DNA of 64,000 nucleotides, taken from positions 1,098,920 to 1,162,919 of the forward strand of contig JAEINU010000001.1 of the NCBI GenBank assembly GCA_016342685.1. Reading direction: 5' to 3'. The translations under genes and the position numbers were made by a program. Below, piece by piece: positions 36,938 to 46,370 of the stretch. This DNA comes from Bacteroidales bacterium (GTDB taxonomy: Bacteria > Bacteroidota > Bacteroidia > Bacteroidales > UBA12077). Each line of letters starts with the position of its first letter. Position 1 is the first letter of the stretch. The notes beneath the pieces are model-generated. The model was given only the letters and a program-made list of their open reading frames with translations. It made no database searches and was not told the origin of the DNA.

Positions 36938-38365
36938 TTATTTATTATTTTCTTCCTGATTTTGAGCAACTGTTTTATCAATACAAATTAGAAATTGTTG
37001 TTGAGTTAAGCGGATATCTAATTGTAAATGAGTTAAATTGCTTATAGACGTAACCAGTGGAACTTTATAAAAATTATCTATAATCCAATCTTTGGGATTA
37101 TCTTGTTGTAACTGTAATATACCTATACTAAAATTCTTAGAAACTAAATCAATTTCTGATGTTTCAGAAATTAAGGATTTATATTTCTGAATGTTATAAT
37201 ATAAGTCGTAAGCTTTTCCATCCTGCGCTTTACCTTCCAATATGTTACGAACAGTTTCATTAGATCTTATGAATTTAAGGTGTTCTAAATCACTTCTCTT
37301 TAGTTTTTTTGGAACAACATCTAAACCTCCATTAGCCACAATTAAGTCATTTTTTAAATCATCAATAGAATTAAATATTTCGTCTGCAGCTATATTGATT
37401 TCCTGGTTGTTACCATCAATTTGTTGATTATCTATTTGATTTTCAACAATTGCAAGGGTTTTCTGAAGTCCGTTATCCATGTACACAAAGCCATCTAAAA
37501 TACTTCGTGATGAGTTAAGCGAAAGTAGAAATGTAAATGAGATAATAAAGGTTAGTGCAAAAACCGAGAATATAAATGAATTCTTTATTGTTTTCTCTTC
37601 ATTATATGCTTTGTAGGCATAAACTGGAAGAAAAATACTAAATAGAATAATTGCACCAAGAATTAACATCATACTTGCGCCTGGCCAATGTTCCAATTTG
37701 AATAATGTACCCAAAAAGAATAATACAATACCAGTAATTCCTGTAATAGTTAGTGTTTTACTTCCAGTTTGTGATCGTCGTGAAATTAAATAGCTAATAC
37801 CACCAATGATTATAGTAAGTATAGTAAGCAGCTCACCAATAGCAAGTAAAATATTTGCTAACGGCCAATGCATAAGTTTAAAAAGAGTACCATACATAAA
37901 TGTGAAACCACCAAAAAAGGCTAGAATTACAATAAATCCGTTTTTTTTCTGAAATACTTCTTTATACCATACATAAAGTGCAGCAGGGAAAAATATAGTA
38001 CTCACAGTAAATGTACTGAGAACAATAAGGATACTTGCATAGGGCCAGTGCATAAGTTTAGCCAGAGCAGCAATAGAAATTCCTGCCAGTGCTATTGTTC
38101 CAAGAGTTTTCATAGATCTTTTCATCATTCGATAATTTTTATTAATTAGTAAAAGAGTTTCCTGTTGAACCCTTCTTAAGCCCTGCAAACCTATTTCTCG
38201 TTTAACTGCTTGATATGCATCATTGAAAGAAATACCTGAATGCATTCTATCTTCAATGTCGCAGCAAACATGATCCAGTAAATCATATTCTAAATGCGAA
38301 TACGAAATACCTTCATCTTGAACATCACGCTCAACAATTCTGAGTTGATCTAAACTTAGTTGCAT
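36938..38365 (-). CDS. HAAS-domain membrane protein with three GldL-like HWPxA repeats
   Basis: The 475-residue protein starts with a soluble helical segment (LDQLRIVERDVQDEGISY, then EYDLLDHVCCDIEDRM) resembling the HAAS/DUF1700 domain often paired with PadR regulators. Then come seven to eight helices with AKLMHWPYASI, FKLMHWPLANI and FKLEHWPGASM, and a C-terminal helical extracytoplasmic part. Its start overlaps the PadR gene by 10 nt. HAAS proteins commonly antagonise or sense for their PadR partner; coupling that to GldL-like repeats is unusual. Confidence 0.75.
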   Translation of the reverse strand: MQLSLDQLRIVERDVQDEGISYSHLEYDLLDHVCCDIEDRMHSGISFNDAYQAVKREIGLQGLRRVQQETLLLINKNYRMMKRSMKTLGTIALAGISIAALAKLMHWPYASILIVLSTFTVSTIFFPAALYVWYKEVFQKKNGFIVILAFFGGFTFMYGTLFKLMHWPLANILLAIGELLTILTIIIGGISYLISRRSQTGSKTLTITGITGIVLFFLGTLFKLEHWPGASMMLILGAIILFSIFLPVYAYKAYNEEKTIKNSFIFSVFALTFIISFTFLLSLNSSRSILDGFVYMDNGLQKTLAIVENQIDNQQIDGNNQEINIAADEIFNSIDDLKNDLIVANGGLDVVPKKLKRSDLEHLKFIRSNETVRNILEGKAQDGKAYDLYYNIQKYKSLISETSEIDLVSKNFSIGILQLQQDNPKDWIIDNFYKVPLVTSISNLTHLQLDIRLTQQQFLICIDKTVAQNQEENNK

Positions 38366-38703
38366 GGATCTATCCCCAAATCAGGTTTTAATAAAATGCT
38401 TATGGTTTTAATGAAATCTTCAAGCTCTTTAATTTTCTCACGAGCAGTATCATTACCTTTCTTGGTAAGCTTATAATAAATTCTGTTTCGGTTGTTTACA
38501 ACTTCCGATTCAGTTATTAATGCTCCCTCCTTTTCTAGTTTATGTAACACCGGATAAAGTGCTCCATAGGTTAAGGTAATTTGCCCCTCGGTTAAATTTG
38601 CAACCATTTGTGTGATTTCATAACCATACATTCTACCATGTTCTGCTAATAGCTTAAGAACGATTGATTTTAACGACCCTTTTAATAACTCTCTTGAAAT
38701 CAT
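38356..38703 (-). CDS. PadR family transcriptional regulator
   Basis: The 115-residue protein is a PadR winged helix: LKGSLKSIVLKLLAEHGRMYGYEITQMV, then GALYPVLHKLEKEGALITES and RIYYKLTKKG. It lacks the long C-terminal extension, so it is the short PadR-s2 type. It overlaps the HAAS/GldL-like gene by 10 nt and should be cotranscribed with both membrane genes. PadR members respond to small molecules or to protein partners, and often repress their own operon. Confidence 0.93.
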   Translation of the reverse strand: MISRELLKGSLKSIVLKLLAEHGRMYGYEITQMVANLTEGQITLTYGALYPVLHKLEKEGALITESEVVNNRNRIYYKLTKKGNDTAREKIKELEDFIKTISILLKPDLGIDPCN

Positions 38704-38870
38704 AAATTTAATTTTTATATATACTACAATCTTATATATAGCAAATATATTATATAATTGTAATATAATGCAAATTTTACGATATGTTTTTATATTATAA
38801 TCCTAAGATTGAAATGAAGAAATTACTTACATTCCTTATGTAATAAACCCATTCGGAAAAAAATAAAAAA

Positions 38871-38892
38871 AGCCCGATTTTGAATCGAGCTA
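38871..38892 (-). terminator. Terminator of the T9SS cargo gene
   Basis: AGCCCGATT/AATCGAGCT hairpin with a 3-nt loop, then TTTTTTTATTTTTTT on the minus-strand transcript. Confidence 0.75.
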
Positions 38893-38918
38893 ATTAATAT
38901 TGTGTGAATATATTACTA

Positions 38919-39671
38919 TTATTGGATCACTATTTTCTGCTGAATTTCCTTATTGTTAACAGAAAGTTTTAATATGTATATACCTGTTTTTAAATCAGAT
39001 AATTGTATTGGATAATTTGTAAATTCCGATTTTGAAACTTGTTTCTCGTAAAGAACTCTGCCCGAAATATCAATAACTTTAAGATTTACAGGTCCATTTT
39101 CTTCGCTTGCAAAATTAATGTAAAATACACCAGTACTAGGATTTGGGTACACAGATAGAGCTTGATTTCCAATTACACTTTCTAAACCTGTTGTCGCAGG
39201 CATATAATCAAGACTCATATCCTTAAAATATGTTTGATCTGCAGGATCAACGTTAAAAGTGCTTCCTGAAACTGTGAAATCAACAGAAAACATTGGACCT
39301 TGTGCATGTTGATCTGTATATTCAATCCGTATCTTGTAATCGCCATCTGGAACAACTTCGCTACTCAAATTTTGGCAATTCCAAGTTATTGTATGTGCCT
39401 GGTGAGCCGTGAGTGTTTCTCCAGTTGTGGCATCGGTAGAATTTCCACCAGATTGAGTATTCCAAGTGTAAAGATATTGCTTTCGGTCCACGGCCATAAC
39501 TTTGTTTGATTTAACAAAATTCCCGGCATTATCTTCAATCCAAACAGCTAAAACATGCTTCGGTGAGAAAGGACCATTATCTGTAACAGTAGTTACATTA
39601 AAGGTTAATGATTGAGCACTTGCACTTATGTAAAATGCAAAAACTACCAAAATAAGTAATGTTTTTTTCAT
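38919..39671 (-). CDS. Secreted DUF2271 protein with type IX secretion sorting tail
   Basis: The 250-residue protein has a signal peptide (MKKTLLILVVFAFYISASAQ), a DUF2271-like beta domain (HVLAVWIEDNAGNFVKS, DYKIRIEYTDQHAQGP), and a C-terminal Por/T9SS sorting domain (SVYPNPSTGVFYINF, VIDISGRVLYEK, LKTGIYILKLS). The tail is recognised by the gliding-type secretion machinery, which exports the protein to the surface or medium. It follows the ABC exporter gene by 27 nt and may be cotranscribed with it. Confidence 0.85.
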   Translation of the reverse strand: MKKTLLILVVFAFYISASAQSLTFNVTTVTDNGPFSPKHVLAVWIEDNAGNFVKSNKVMAVDRKQYLYTWNTQSGGNSTDATTGETLTAHQAHTITWNCQNLSSEVVPDGDYKIRIEYTDQHAQGPMFSVDFTVSGSTFNVDPADQTYFKDMSLDYMPATTGLESVIGNQALSVYPNPSTGVFYINFASEENGPVNLKVIDISGRVLYEKQVSKSEFTNYPIQLSDLKTGIYILKLSVNNKEIQQKIVIQ

Positions 39672-39698
39672 AAGTTTCTATTTTTAGTTTGTAATAAA

Positions 39699-41483
39699 TT
39701 ACCCTGTATATTGCAATTCGCTTAAATTCTTATAAATACCTTTTTGTTTTTGCATGAGTTCATTATGTGTACCATTTTCAACTATTTCGCCTTTTTCAAT
39801 TACGAAAATCTGATCAGCTTTACGTATAGTTGATAAACGATGAGCAATAACAATTGATGTACGTCCTTTCATCAGCTTTTCCAATGCATCCTGAACCAAA
39901 CGTTCCGATTCTGAATCTAAGGATGATGTAGCTTCGTCAAGAATCAAAATTTTCGGATTCTTTAGGACAGCACGAGCAATTGCAATTCGTTGGCGTTGTC
40001 CTCCAGAAAGTTGAGTGCCTCGTTCACCAACAATGGTATCAAGTTTTTCAGGAAATCTTTCGATAAATTCAATAGCATTAGCTTGTTTTGCTGCTTCAAG
40101 AATTTCTTCATCACTTGCATTTGATTTACCGTATGCGATATTTTCGCGAATTGATCCACCGAATAAGAATATATCCTGCGGTACTAGTGAAATCTGATAA
40201 CGTAAAGATGAAATTGGAAAATCTGAACTTTCACGTCCATCAAAAAGTATTTGTCCGTTTTTTGTTGCATGTAACTGCAATAATAATGATGCTATGGTTG
40301 ATTTTCCTGATCCACTTGTTCCAACTATTGCAACTAATTGATTTGCCGAAATGGATAGATTTACGTCTTTTAAAACTTCTTCATCTGGTCTGGTTGGATA
40401 CGTAAATGATAAGTTCTTTAATTCAACATTACCATGAAGTTCATCTTTAGGATCAATTTTACAATCGATTTGAGTGATTTCTTCTTCTTTTTCTTCGAAA
40501 ATCTCGAAAAGATCTTCTGTGGCACCAATAAAACGTTGAATTCGAGTAAATACGTTTGCCAAGCCACCAATGGTACCTCCAATAAAACCTGAGTATATCA
40601 CAAAAGAAAACAACTCTCCTGCATCAATTACTCCTTCTGATAATAGAATGGCTCCTTTCCAAATAACTGCAACCATTGCTCCAAATAAGCCAAATATTAT
40701 AAAGGCAGAGAAAGCTCCACGATAACGACCGCTCCTCATTCCAATTTTTGCAATTTCTTCAGTTCTCTTCTTATATCTTATAATCTCAAAAAATTCGTTT
40801 GTAAATATTTTTACACTTTGAATTCCTTGTAAAGTCTCTTCTACAATTGTATTTGACTCTGCTACTTGATTCTGTACTTGTTTAGAAAATCTCCTTATAA
40901 ATCGTCCAAAAACAACCGACAATAATGATATTGCGGGCAAAATCGCCAACATAAACAGAGTCAATTTTACAGATGTAATAACTAATAAACTAATACCACC
41001 TACAATTATAATAATTTGTCGTATAAATTCCGCAAGTGTAGTTGTTAGAGTTTCTTGCAGTAGCGAAATGTCTGAAGAAATTCGGCTATTTAATTCGCCA
41101 ACACGTCGTTTTTCAAAGAATTTTAAAGGAAGCTTTATTAAGTGATTGTATGTGTGTTGTCGTAAGAATGCGAGCGTTTTCTCTGTTACATTTACAAATA
41201 ATACAGTTCTGAAATATGAAAAAATAGATTGGATTAATAGTGTAATAACTAATAGTAAGCCAATAAAATTTAAATCTTCGGAAAGTCGACCTTCATTACC
41301 TGAGTTTACTAATTCTCCTAATAATTTAGGAAAAGCTAAGCTGGCTAAACTCGATCCTAACAAGAAAAACATTCCGAAACCATATTCTACTCGGTAGGGT
41401 TTTATAAATTTATATAACTTAAATATATTCTGAAAACCTTCTTTATTGATTTTCTTCTTAGGAACGCTGTATGTTGTTGTCAT
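39699..41483 (-). CDS. ABC exporter, fused permease and ATPase (MsbA/LmrA type)
   Basis: The 594-residue half-transporter has six membrane helices and a C-terminal nucleotide-binding domain with GTSGSGKST, signature LSGGQRQRIAIARA, Walker B ILILDEATSSLD and IVIAHRLST. It works as a homodimer exporting lipids, drugs or peptides; the substrate cannot be told from sequence. It lies just upstream of the DUF2271/T9SS gene. The 150-nt gap to the small basic protein gene is AT-rich with no clear motif. Confidence 0.92.
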   Translation of the reverse strand: MTTTYSVPKKKINKEGFQNIFKLYKFIKPYRVEYGFGMFFLLGSSLASLAFPKLLGELVNSGNEGRLSEDLNFIGLLLVITLLIQSIFSYFRTVLFVNVTEKTLAFLRQHTYNHLIKLPLKFFEKRRVGELNSRISSDISLLQETLTTTLAEFIRQIIIIVGGISLLVITSVKLTLFMLAILPAISLLSVVFGRFIRRFSKQVQNQVAESNTIVEETLQGIQSVKIFTNEFFEIIRYKKRTEEIAKIGMRSGRYRGAFSAFIIFGLFGAMVAVIWKGAILLSEGVIDAGELFSFVIYSGFIGGTIGGLANVFTRIQRFIGATEDLFEIFEEKEEEITQIDCKIDPKDELHGNVELKNLSFTYPTRPDEEVLKDVNLSISANQLVAIVGTSGSGKSTIASLLLQLHATKNGQILFDGRESSDFPISSLRYQISLVPQDIFLFGGSIRENIAYGKSNASDEEILEAAKQANAIEFIERFPEKLDTIVGERGTQLSGGQRQRIAIARAVLKNPKILILDEATSSLDSESERLVQDALEKLMKGRTSIVIAHRLSTIRKADQIFVIEKGEIVENGTHNELMQKQKGIYKNLSELQYTG

Positions 41484-41636
41484 TTAATTTCAGTTTCTAT
41501 AAATATACAAACACTTTAATTAGGCCGAGTGTTCAATCTAAAATTGATTAATAAAAATTGACTTTTTCTTATTTCTACCTTAATTTTATAAATGAAAAAC
41601 GATCGCTTTATATTTTAAATTTAAATTGATTGGATT

Positions 41637-41789
41637 ATGTCGCACGAAAAAACAATTCAAGACGGAAAGAAAAAGAAATCAGCAATTAAAAAATTGAAAG
41701 AAAGAAGAGCTGAGCGTAAGGCTAAAAGGGCTGAAGTAAAACATCATCGTAAACCCAGAAGAAAAAGTGTGGGTTCAGAAGTTACTTAG
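41637..41789 (+). CDS. Conserved-looking 50-residue highly basic protein
   Basis: The frame starts at ATG 41637 (MSHEKTIQDGKKKKSAIKKL) and ends KPRRKSVGSEVT, followed at once by a strong terminator. About 40% of residues are Lys or Arg, with an alanine-rich helix in the middle. Composition resembles small ribosome- or nucleic-acid-binding proteins. A dedicated terminator directly after the stop supports a real gene, although the frame is short and no family was recognised. Confidence 0.6.
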   Translation: MSHEKTIQDGKKKKSAIKKLKERRAERKAKRAEVKHHRKPRRKSVGSEVT

Positions 41790-41790
41790 T

Positions 41791-41820
41791 AAATCCCAGG
41801 AAATATCCTGGGATTTCTTT
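41791..41820 (+). terminator. Terminator of the small basic protein gene
   Basis: AAATCCCAGG and CCTGGGATTT form a 10-bp stem with a 6-nt loop, then TTCTTTT. The convergent RNase H gene may share it. Confidence 0.85.
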
Positions 41821-41828
41821 TAATTGAA

Positions 41829-42311
41829 TTAAGTGTCGGGATGTATCCTATTTATCTTATTACGAACTATCTTTCGAGAAAGCTTATCTACTTCCCTATT
41901 ATAATTCGGTGTATCGGAAGCTTTCTGATGTGCTTTTACTTTTACGAATTCAATATTTGTTGAATTTAATAAGCCAATTAATCTTTTAACCAAATCAACA
42001 TTCTGAATTTCCTTGCCGGATTTTGTTCTAAAATTTTGCAATATGAACTTTTGTGTTCTTAATGGAATTCTTTCTACATACTGACTATCAGTATAAATAA
42101 ATAACTTTTCAAATTCATTAAATTCTTTTACAGTATATTCTATAGATTTTATTACTGCTAATAACTCCATTCGATTGTGAGTAGTATCTGTTTCACTTCC
42201 TTGCAAAACTAGCTTTTCATTATTAACAAATATTAAAGCAGCCCAACCACCAATTCGTTGCTGAGTATGGCAGCTTCCGTCTGTGTATATTTCTATTAAC
42301 TGATTTTCCAA
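41829..42311 (-). CDS. rnhA: RNase H-like protein
   Basis: The 160-residue protein carries the RNase HI tetrad D11 (YTDGS), E49 (NRMELLA), D75 (YTDSQYV) and D142, plus the H128 of the AHQ segment. RNase HI removes RNA from RNA-DNA hybrids during replication and repair. No ATG lies in frame ahead of the conserved start; the likely initiator is TTG at 42309-42311, an unusual choice here. The terminal ADxLA-type motif is altered to EVDKLSR. Confidence 0.83.
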   Translation of the reverse strand: MENQLIEIYTDGSCHTQQRIGGWAALIFVNNEKLVLQGSETDTTHNRMELLAVIKSIEYTVKEFNEFEKLFIYTDSQYVERIPLRTQKFILQNFRTKSGKEIQNVDLVKRLIGLLNSTNIEFVKVKAHQKASDTPNYNREVDKLSRKIVRNKINRIHPDT

Positions 42312-42399
42312 TGTTTCATATTTTATTCAAAACTACAACTAATAACTTATTTTACTATTTATTGTAATTATCTTTGATGAATTATTAAATACGATTTAA

Positions 42400-43647
42400 A
42401 TGCAAAATTTCGATACTATTATTATTGGCGGTGGAGCAGCTGGATTAATGGCTGCAGGACAATCTGCTGAGTTAGGGAATAAAGTGCTTGTTCTGGAGCG
42501 AATGAATCGACCAGGAAGAAAGTTAAGTATAACAGGAAAGGGACGTTGTAATATTACAAATACAGCACCATTGGCTGAGTTTATTAATCAAGTGCAACCT
42601 AATGGTCGTTTTTTAAGATCATCTTTTTCTAATTTCTTTTCGAATGAAGTAATAGAGTTTTTTAATCGTATTGGAGTAAAAACGGTTGTAGAGCGTGGTG
42701 GTAGAGTTTTTCCTGAGAGTGGAAAAGCAGTTGAAGTTGTAAAACAAATGACAAAATGGTGTCATGATAAAGGCGTTACCGTTAAATCGGATTGTAGAGT
42801 GAATAACTTAATAATTGAAAATGGCGTTATTGTTGGTGTAAAAGCAACAATTGACAAGAAACAAACGGTTTCGTACAATGCAAAAAAAATAATACTAGCT
42901 ACAGGCGGAGTTTCTTACCCAGCAACCGGATCGACAGGTGATGGCTATAAGTTAGCAGAATCGGCAGGACATAAAATTAATGCAGTTTGGCCATCCTTGG
43001 TTCCTTTAGAAACAGAAGGATATGTAGCAAAAAGATTAAGCGGACTTGAACTTAGAAATATTAGCGGAACAGTTTGGATTGATGGTAAAAAGGCTGGCGA
43101 AGATTTTGGTGAGATGAGCTTTATGGATTTTGGAATTTCTGGTCCTATTATTCTTTCATTAAGTCGATTAATAGTTCCTGTAATTAAAGAAAATAAAGAA
43201 GTAATCTTTAGCATTGATCTAAAGGCTGCCTTAGACGATAAAAAGTTAGACAATAGATTAATACGAGATTTAAACGATAAAGGAAAAGAAACATTCTACA
43301 ATATTCTCGGTGGATTATTACCTAAAATATTAATTCCTATTTGCATTGAACAAACGAAAATTGATGCAAATAAGATTGGACATCAGATTACCGGTAATGA
43401 ACGTAAAGAGCTTAAAAAATGGCTTAAAAACTTTAGTTTTAAAGTTACTGATCACCGCCCGTGGGAAGAAGCTATTATAACCTGCGGTGGAATAAACACC
43501 AACGAAGTAAACCAGAAAACAATGGAATCTAAGTTAGTTAAGGGCCTGTACTTTGCTGGTGAAGTGCTCGATTTAGATGCACCAACAGGTGGTTACAATT
43601 TGCAAATAGCATTTTCTACGGCTTGGACTGCAGCACAGAATTATTAA
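42400..43647 (+). CDS. BaiN/HI0933-like flavoprotein (NAD(P)/FAD-dependent oxidoreductase)
   Basis: The 415-residue protein has the FAD motif IIIGGGAAGLMAAGQSAE, the family segment RPGRKLSITGKGRCNITN, and a C-terminal AGEVLDLDAPTGGYNLQIAF. These match HI0933/YhiN proteins, uncharacterised flavoenzymes related to the bile-acid reductase BaiN. The substrate is not known. It is transcribed divergently from the RNase H gene with an 88-nt gap and ends near a dispersed repeat cluster. Confidence 0.88.
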   Translation: MQNFDTIIIGGGAAGLMAAGQSAELGNKVLVLERMNRPGRKLSITGKGRCNITNTAPLAEFINQVQPNGRFLRSSFSNFFSNEVIEFFNRIGVKTVVERGGRVFPESGKAVEVVKQMTKWCHDKGVTVKSDCRVNNLIIENGVIVGVKATIDKKQTVSYNAKKIILATGGVSYPATGSTGDGYKLAESAGHKINAVWPSLVPLETEGYVAKRLSGLELRNISGTVWIDGKKAGEDFGEMSFMDFGISGPIILSLSRLIVPVIKENKEVIFSIDLKAALDDKKLDNRLIRDLNDKGKETFYNILGGLLPKILIPICIEQTKIDANKIGHQITGNERKELKKWLKNFSFKVTDHRPWEEAIITCGGINTNEVNQKTMESKLVKGLYFAGEVLDLDAPTGGYNLQIAFSTAWTAAQNY

Positions 43648-43657
43648 CGTAATATCA

Positions 43658-43716
43658 CACTTCGACAAGCTCAGTGTGACAAAGTAATGAATGTCATCCT
43701 GAGCTTGTCGAAGGAT
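43658..43716. repeat. Paired family A repeat
   Basis: CACTTCGACAAGCTCAGTG (43658-43676) and an inverted copy TCATCCTGAGCTTGTCGAAG (from 43694) face each other. It follows the flavoprotein gene by 11 nt. Confidence 0.8.
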
Positions 43717-43736
43717 ATTTGATCTTTTCAGAATTG

Positions 43737-43813
43737 ACATTCCCTTGAACTTCTCTCATGAGCAAAGCGAATAAAAAGGGAATCTCAAGATCCCCAATCA
43801 AGTTGGGGATGAC
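43737..43813. repeat. Composite family B repeat, inverted relative to 34397-34503
   Basis: It reads gacattccc, gcaaagcga in the centre, gggaatctc, then the hairpin ATCCCCAATCAAGTTGGGGAT. The two copies are near-exact reverse complements apart from the spacer. Confidence 0.82.
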
Positions 43814-43845
43814 ATAGAAAAAACTCTATAAATAATATTATAAAT

Positions 43846-45012
43846 TTAAATTATTTGAATCTGAATCATATTTAAAAAGAATCCTATTAGCTCCCTGTGA
43901 TCTCCAGGAACAATTAAATGGTGATTTCCCAATGGATTGTGTTTTAACTTCTGAATGTCAGTTGTTGGAATTTCAAGCTTTATTTGTGTTCTGCATGAAT
44001 CATTACGATCGGGACGATCAACAATTCTACCAAATGATAAAAATGCTTTGTTCAGTGCATTATTTAAACGAAAAATTGTTACGCTCTCCGATTTAAATTG
44101 ACCTTGAACCGCTGTACCTTCGTTGGTTTCAAAATGTGTATTAATTTTATAATCAGAAACTAAGTCAGTTGCGATGGTACAATGTGCAAAGAATACTTTA
44201 TCGTCTTCGATTCCAGCTAAATTAGCCATCCAAGGAACCTGATTTGTAAGTTCCTTTACAATTAATTTACCTGCTATACTTGTAATATCGCCCTCGCAAC
44301 CTGCTGCAATTGTTTTGGTATTAAATAACGACAAAGCTAAACATGCAGTTACTTTACTTTCTTGAACCAATGGAAAACACTCAACGGTTATTGCATCAAG
44401 CTGTTTTTTAGTAATAATATCTTGCAATAAATTATAAACTCTCGACGAATCTTCTAAATCAAAACCTGAATCACTAAAATGCTCCATAAAATCAGTATTA
44501 ACTGGGAACATATCGTATTTTGGAAAATCATTCCATGAAACTTTTTCGAGTTCCAATCCCAGTTTTTCTTTAAGGATTTCTTTATTAATATTCGATGAGA
44601 TAAGCCATTCAGAAACTTCACCAATCAAACCAATTTTTGTTTTTGATAAGTTATTTAATGCATTATTTGATTTTATATAGTTCTGAATCTTATTCTGAAT
44701 ATTTATCTCATTATCAATATTGTATAGAACAGAATCAATATTATGTTGATTGCAATATGATTTTATTTCTGTTGCTGCAGCATAACTATTATTTTCTGTC
44801 ATTGCCAAAATCAACATTCGTTTCGAATTTTGTAAAATTGATTTAGCATGATTTTCAGAACCTCCTGAAACTACAAATAAAGCTTCTGGCTCTGTATTAT
44901 CAATTTTAATATTTATTGAACCTAGCTTAGATTTTAATATTTTTTCTCCCCTTTTGATAACTTCTTCAGAAGCTCCCGGAAATGCAATTAACGCAACTTT
45001 CATTGTATTCAT
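43846..45012 (-). CDS. Fucose isomerase-like protein of unknown substrate
   Basis: The 388-residue protein has an N-terminal part (MKVALIAFPGASEEVIKRG) and a C-terminal part (AGCEGDITSIAGKLI, then LGNHHLIVPGDHRELIGFF) resembling the FucI/AraA isomerase C-terminal fold, including the late His-containing segment. It is shorter than true L-fucose isomerase, so a different substrate or a regulatory role is possible. Its start overlaps the stop of the upstream membrane protein gene (TAATG). It ends the three-gene MutS-like operon. Confidence 0.7.
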   Translation of the reverse strand: MNTMKVALIAFPGASEEVIKRGEKILKSKLGSINIKIDNTEPEALFVVSGGSENHAKSILQNSKRMLILAMTENNSYAAATEIKSYCNQHNIDSVLYNIDNEINIQNKIQNYIKSNNALNNLSKTKIGLIGEVSEWLISSNINKEILKEKLGLELEKVSWNDFPKYDMFPVNTDFMEHFSDSGFDLEDSSRVYNLLQDIITKKQLDAITVECFPLVQESKVTACLALSLFNTKTIAAGCEGDITSIAGKLIVKELTNQVPWMANLAGIEDDKVFFAHCTIATDLVSDYKINTHFETNEGTAVQGQFKSESVTIFRLNNALNKAFLSFGRIVDRPDRNDSCRTQIKLEIPTTDIQKLKHNPLGNHHLIVPGDHRELIGFFLNMIQIQII

Positions 45013-46370
45013 TATTTCAATTTAAAAAATTTAGCTAACAAAGATGGTGATAAATACAGAAGAACTAAAATAACTAATACGATAATTAAACCAGAACTTA
45101 ACCATTTTCCAAAACCTAAACCCCATTTTGGTAACAGATTTTTAATGCTTAAACTTTTATAATATGCTTTTGGCACTTCCATTTCTGGTAATATTTCCGA
45201 TGGTATTTGAATATCCCAACTTCCAACTACAAACAATGGCATAAGGAAAGTATATTCAACTTGCTCATCGAACTTTTTGGTTCCAAGAAATCCGGTTTGA
45301 CGCGAGCCAATATTAGCTGAATAAAGCTTTACAAAATAATCTTTGTTCCAGATATTTTCATTTTTAATATTCTCCAAATCTTCTAAAATGTTCTGCATAG
45401 ATTCGTCTAAATCATCAGAAATAGCATTATCATCTTCAAAAGCTTTATGATACAATGGCGCTGCCATTCCTTTATAAGTTTGCAGATGGATATTATTCTC
45501 ATCCTTAGGATGCTTAATTAATTGATCACAAAAGACTGCTCCAACTGCAATATCTGGTTTTTCGTTTTGAGCATTCTGCGTTTTTATGTACCATGGCGAT
45601 GCATTTGGATTAATTTCCAGAACAAAACTAATATCGCTATATTGATGGTTCTTATATTCTTCTTTATGCTTTAAATCGTTCATTGAAACAAACCTTCTAG
45701 AATCTTTATACCAATATCCTGGATATATTTTCTTGTTTAATGATTCTTCATCAGGAGTTACTTGTGGTTTTTCTCGATCGGCAATTACTGTTATATTTAC
45801 CTTAAAAGTAGTTAACCATAATTGCATTTCGATGAATTTATTCTGAACACCTAAACTATCAACAATTAGTCTTTTTTTGTATATTTTATAAGGTTTAGGC
45901 TTATTATCCACTCCTAGTTTTATAAGCGATTCAATGGCCGATTTTTCTGGTTCGTAATAACTCACCGGACCAATAGAAATTTCAATATCAGGTAATCCAT
46001 ACATTGGGTGATCAGGATCGAGTTTTGCTCCATTGCAGAAATAGGAATAATACGGTTTTTCGTCTTTCTTTCGGAAGATCTTATTATGAATTTGTACGCC
46101 TGCCAACTTTACTTCTGCTCCTTCGAAGTTTGAACCGATACAATCGTCAACACGTATTGATTTTTGTTCGTCGAACTGAATCGCATATTCTTGATGCACC
46201 TGATTAATAATATCGTTGTACTTTTTTTCAGTTTCGGCTTTGTATTGCTTTATATATTCCTGATACTCAGGATTTAGTTTTTTATTTGCTAATTCATCAA
46301 AATCAATAACTATACCTACAATCCAAACTGCAGCAATTACTATGATACCTATAAGTACTTTATTTTTCAT
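45012..46370 (-). CDS. Bitopic membrane protein of unknown function
   Basis: The 452-residue protein has one helix at each end (MKNKVLIGIIVIAAVWIVGI and LIIVLVILVLLYLSPSLLAK) and a 370-residue extracytoplasmic domain between them, with scattered cysteines and an acidic helix (LDESMQNILEDLENI). I do not recognise the domain. It overlaps the MutS-like gene upstream by 11 nt and the isomerase-like gene downstream by 1 nt, so all three are expected to be cotranslated. Confidence 0.72.
   Translation of the reverse strand: MKNKVLIGIIVIAAVWIVGIVIDFDELANKKLNPEYQEYIKQYKAETEKKYNDIINQVHQEYAIQFDEQKSIRVDDCIGSNFEGAEVKLAGVQIHNKIFRKKDEKPYYSYFCNGAKLDPDHPMYGLPDIEISIGPVSYYEPEKSAIESLIKLGVDNKPKPYKIYKKRLIVDSLGVQNKFIEMQLWLTTFKVNITVIADREKPQVTPDEESLNKKIYPGYWYKDSRRFVSMNDLKHKEEYKNHQYSDISFVLEINPNASPWYIKTQNAQNEKPDIAVGAVFCDQLIKHPKDENNIHLQTYKGMAAPLYHKAFEDDNAISDDLDESMQNILEDLENIKNENIWNKDYFVKLYSANIGSRQTGFLGTKKFDEQVEYTFLMPLFVVGSWDIQIPSEILPEMEVPKAYYKSLSIKNLLPKWGLGFGKWLSSGLIIVLVILVLLYLSPSLLAKFFKLK

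Noticed and set aside
40088-40405. Long plus-strand frame inside the ABC exporter gene
   Set aside because: It lies antisense to a clear exporter with all ABC motifs and has no recognisable protein features.
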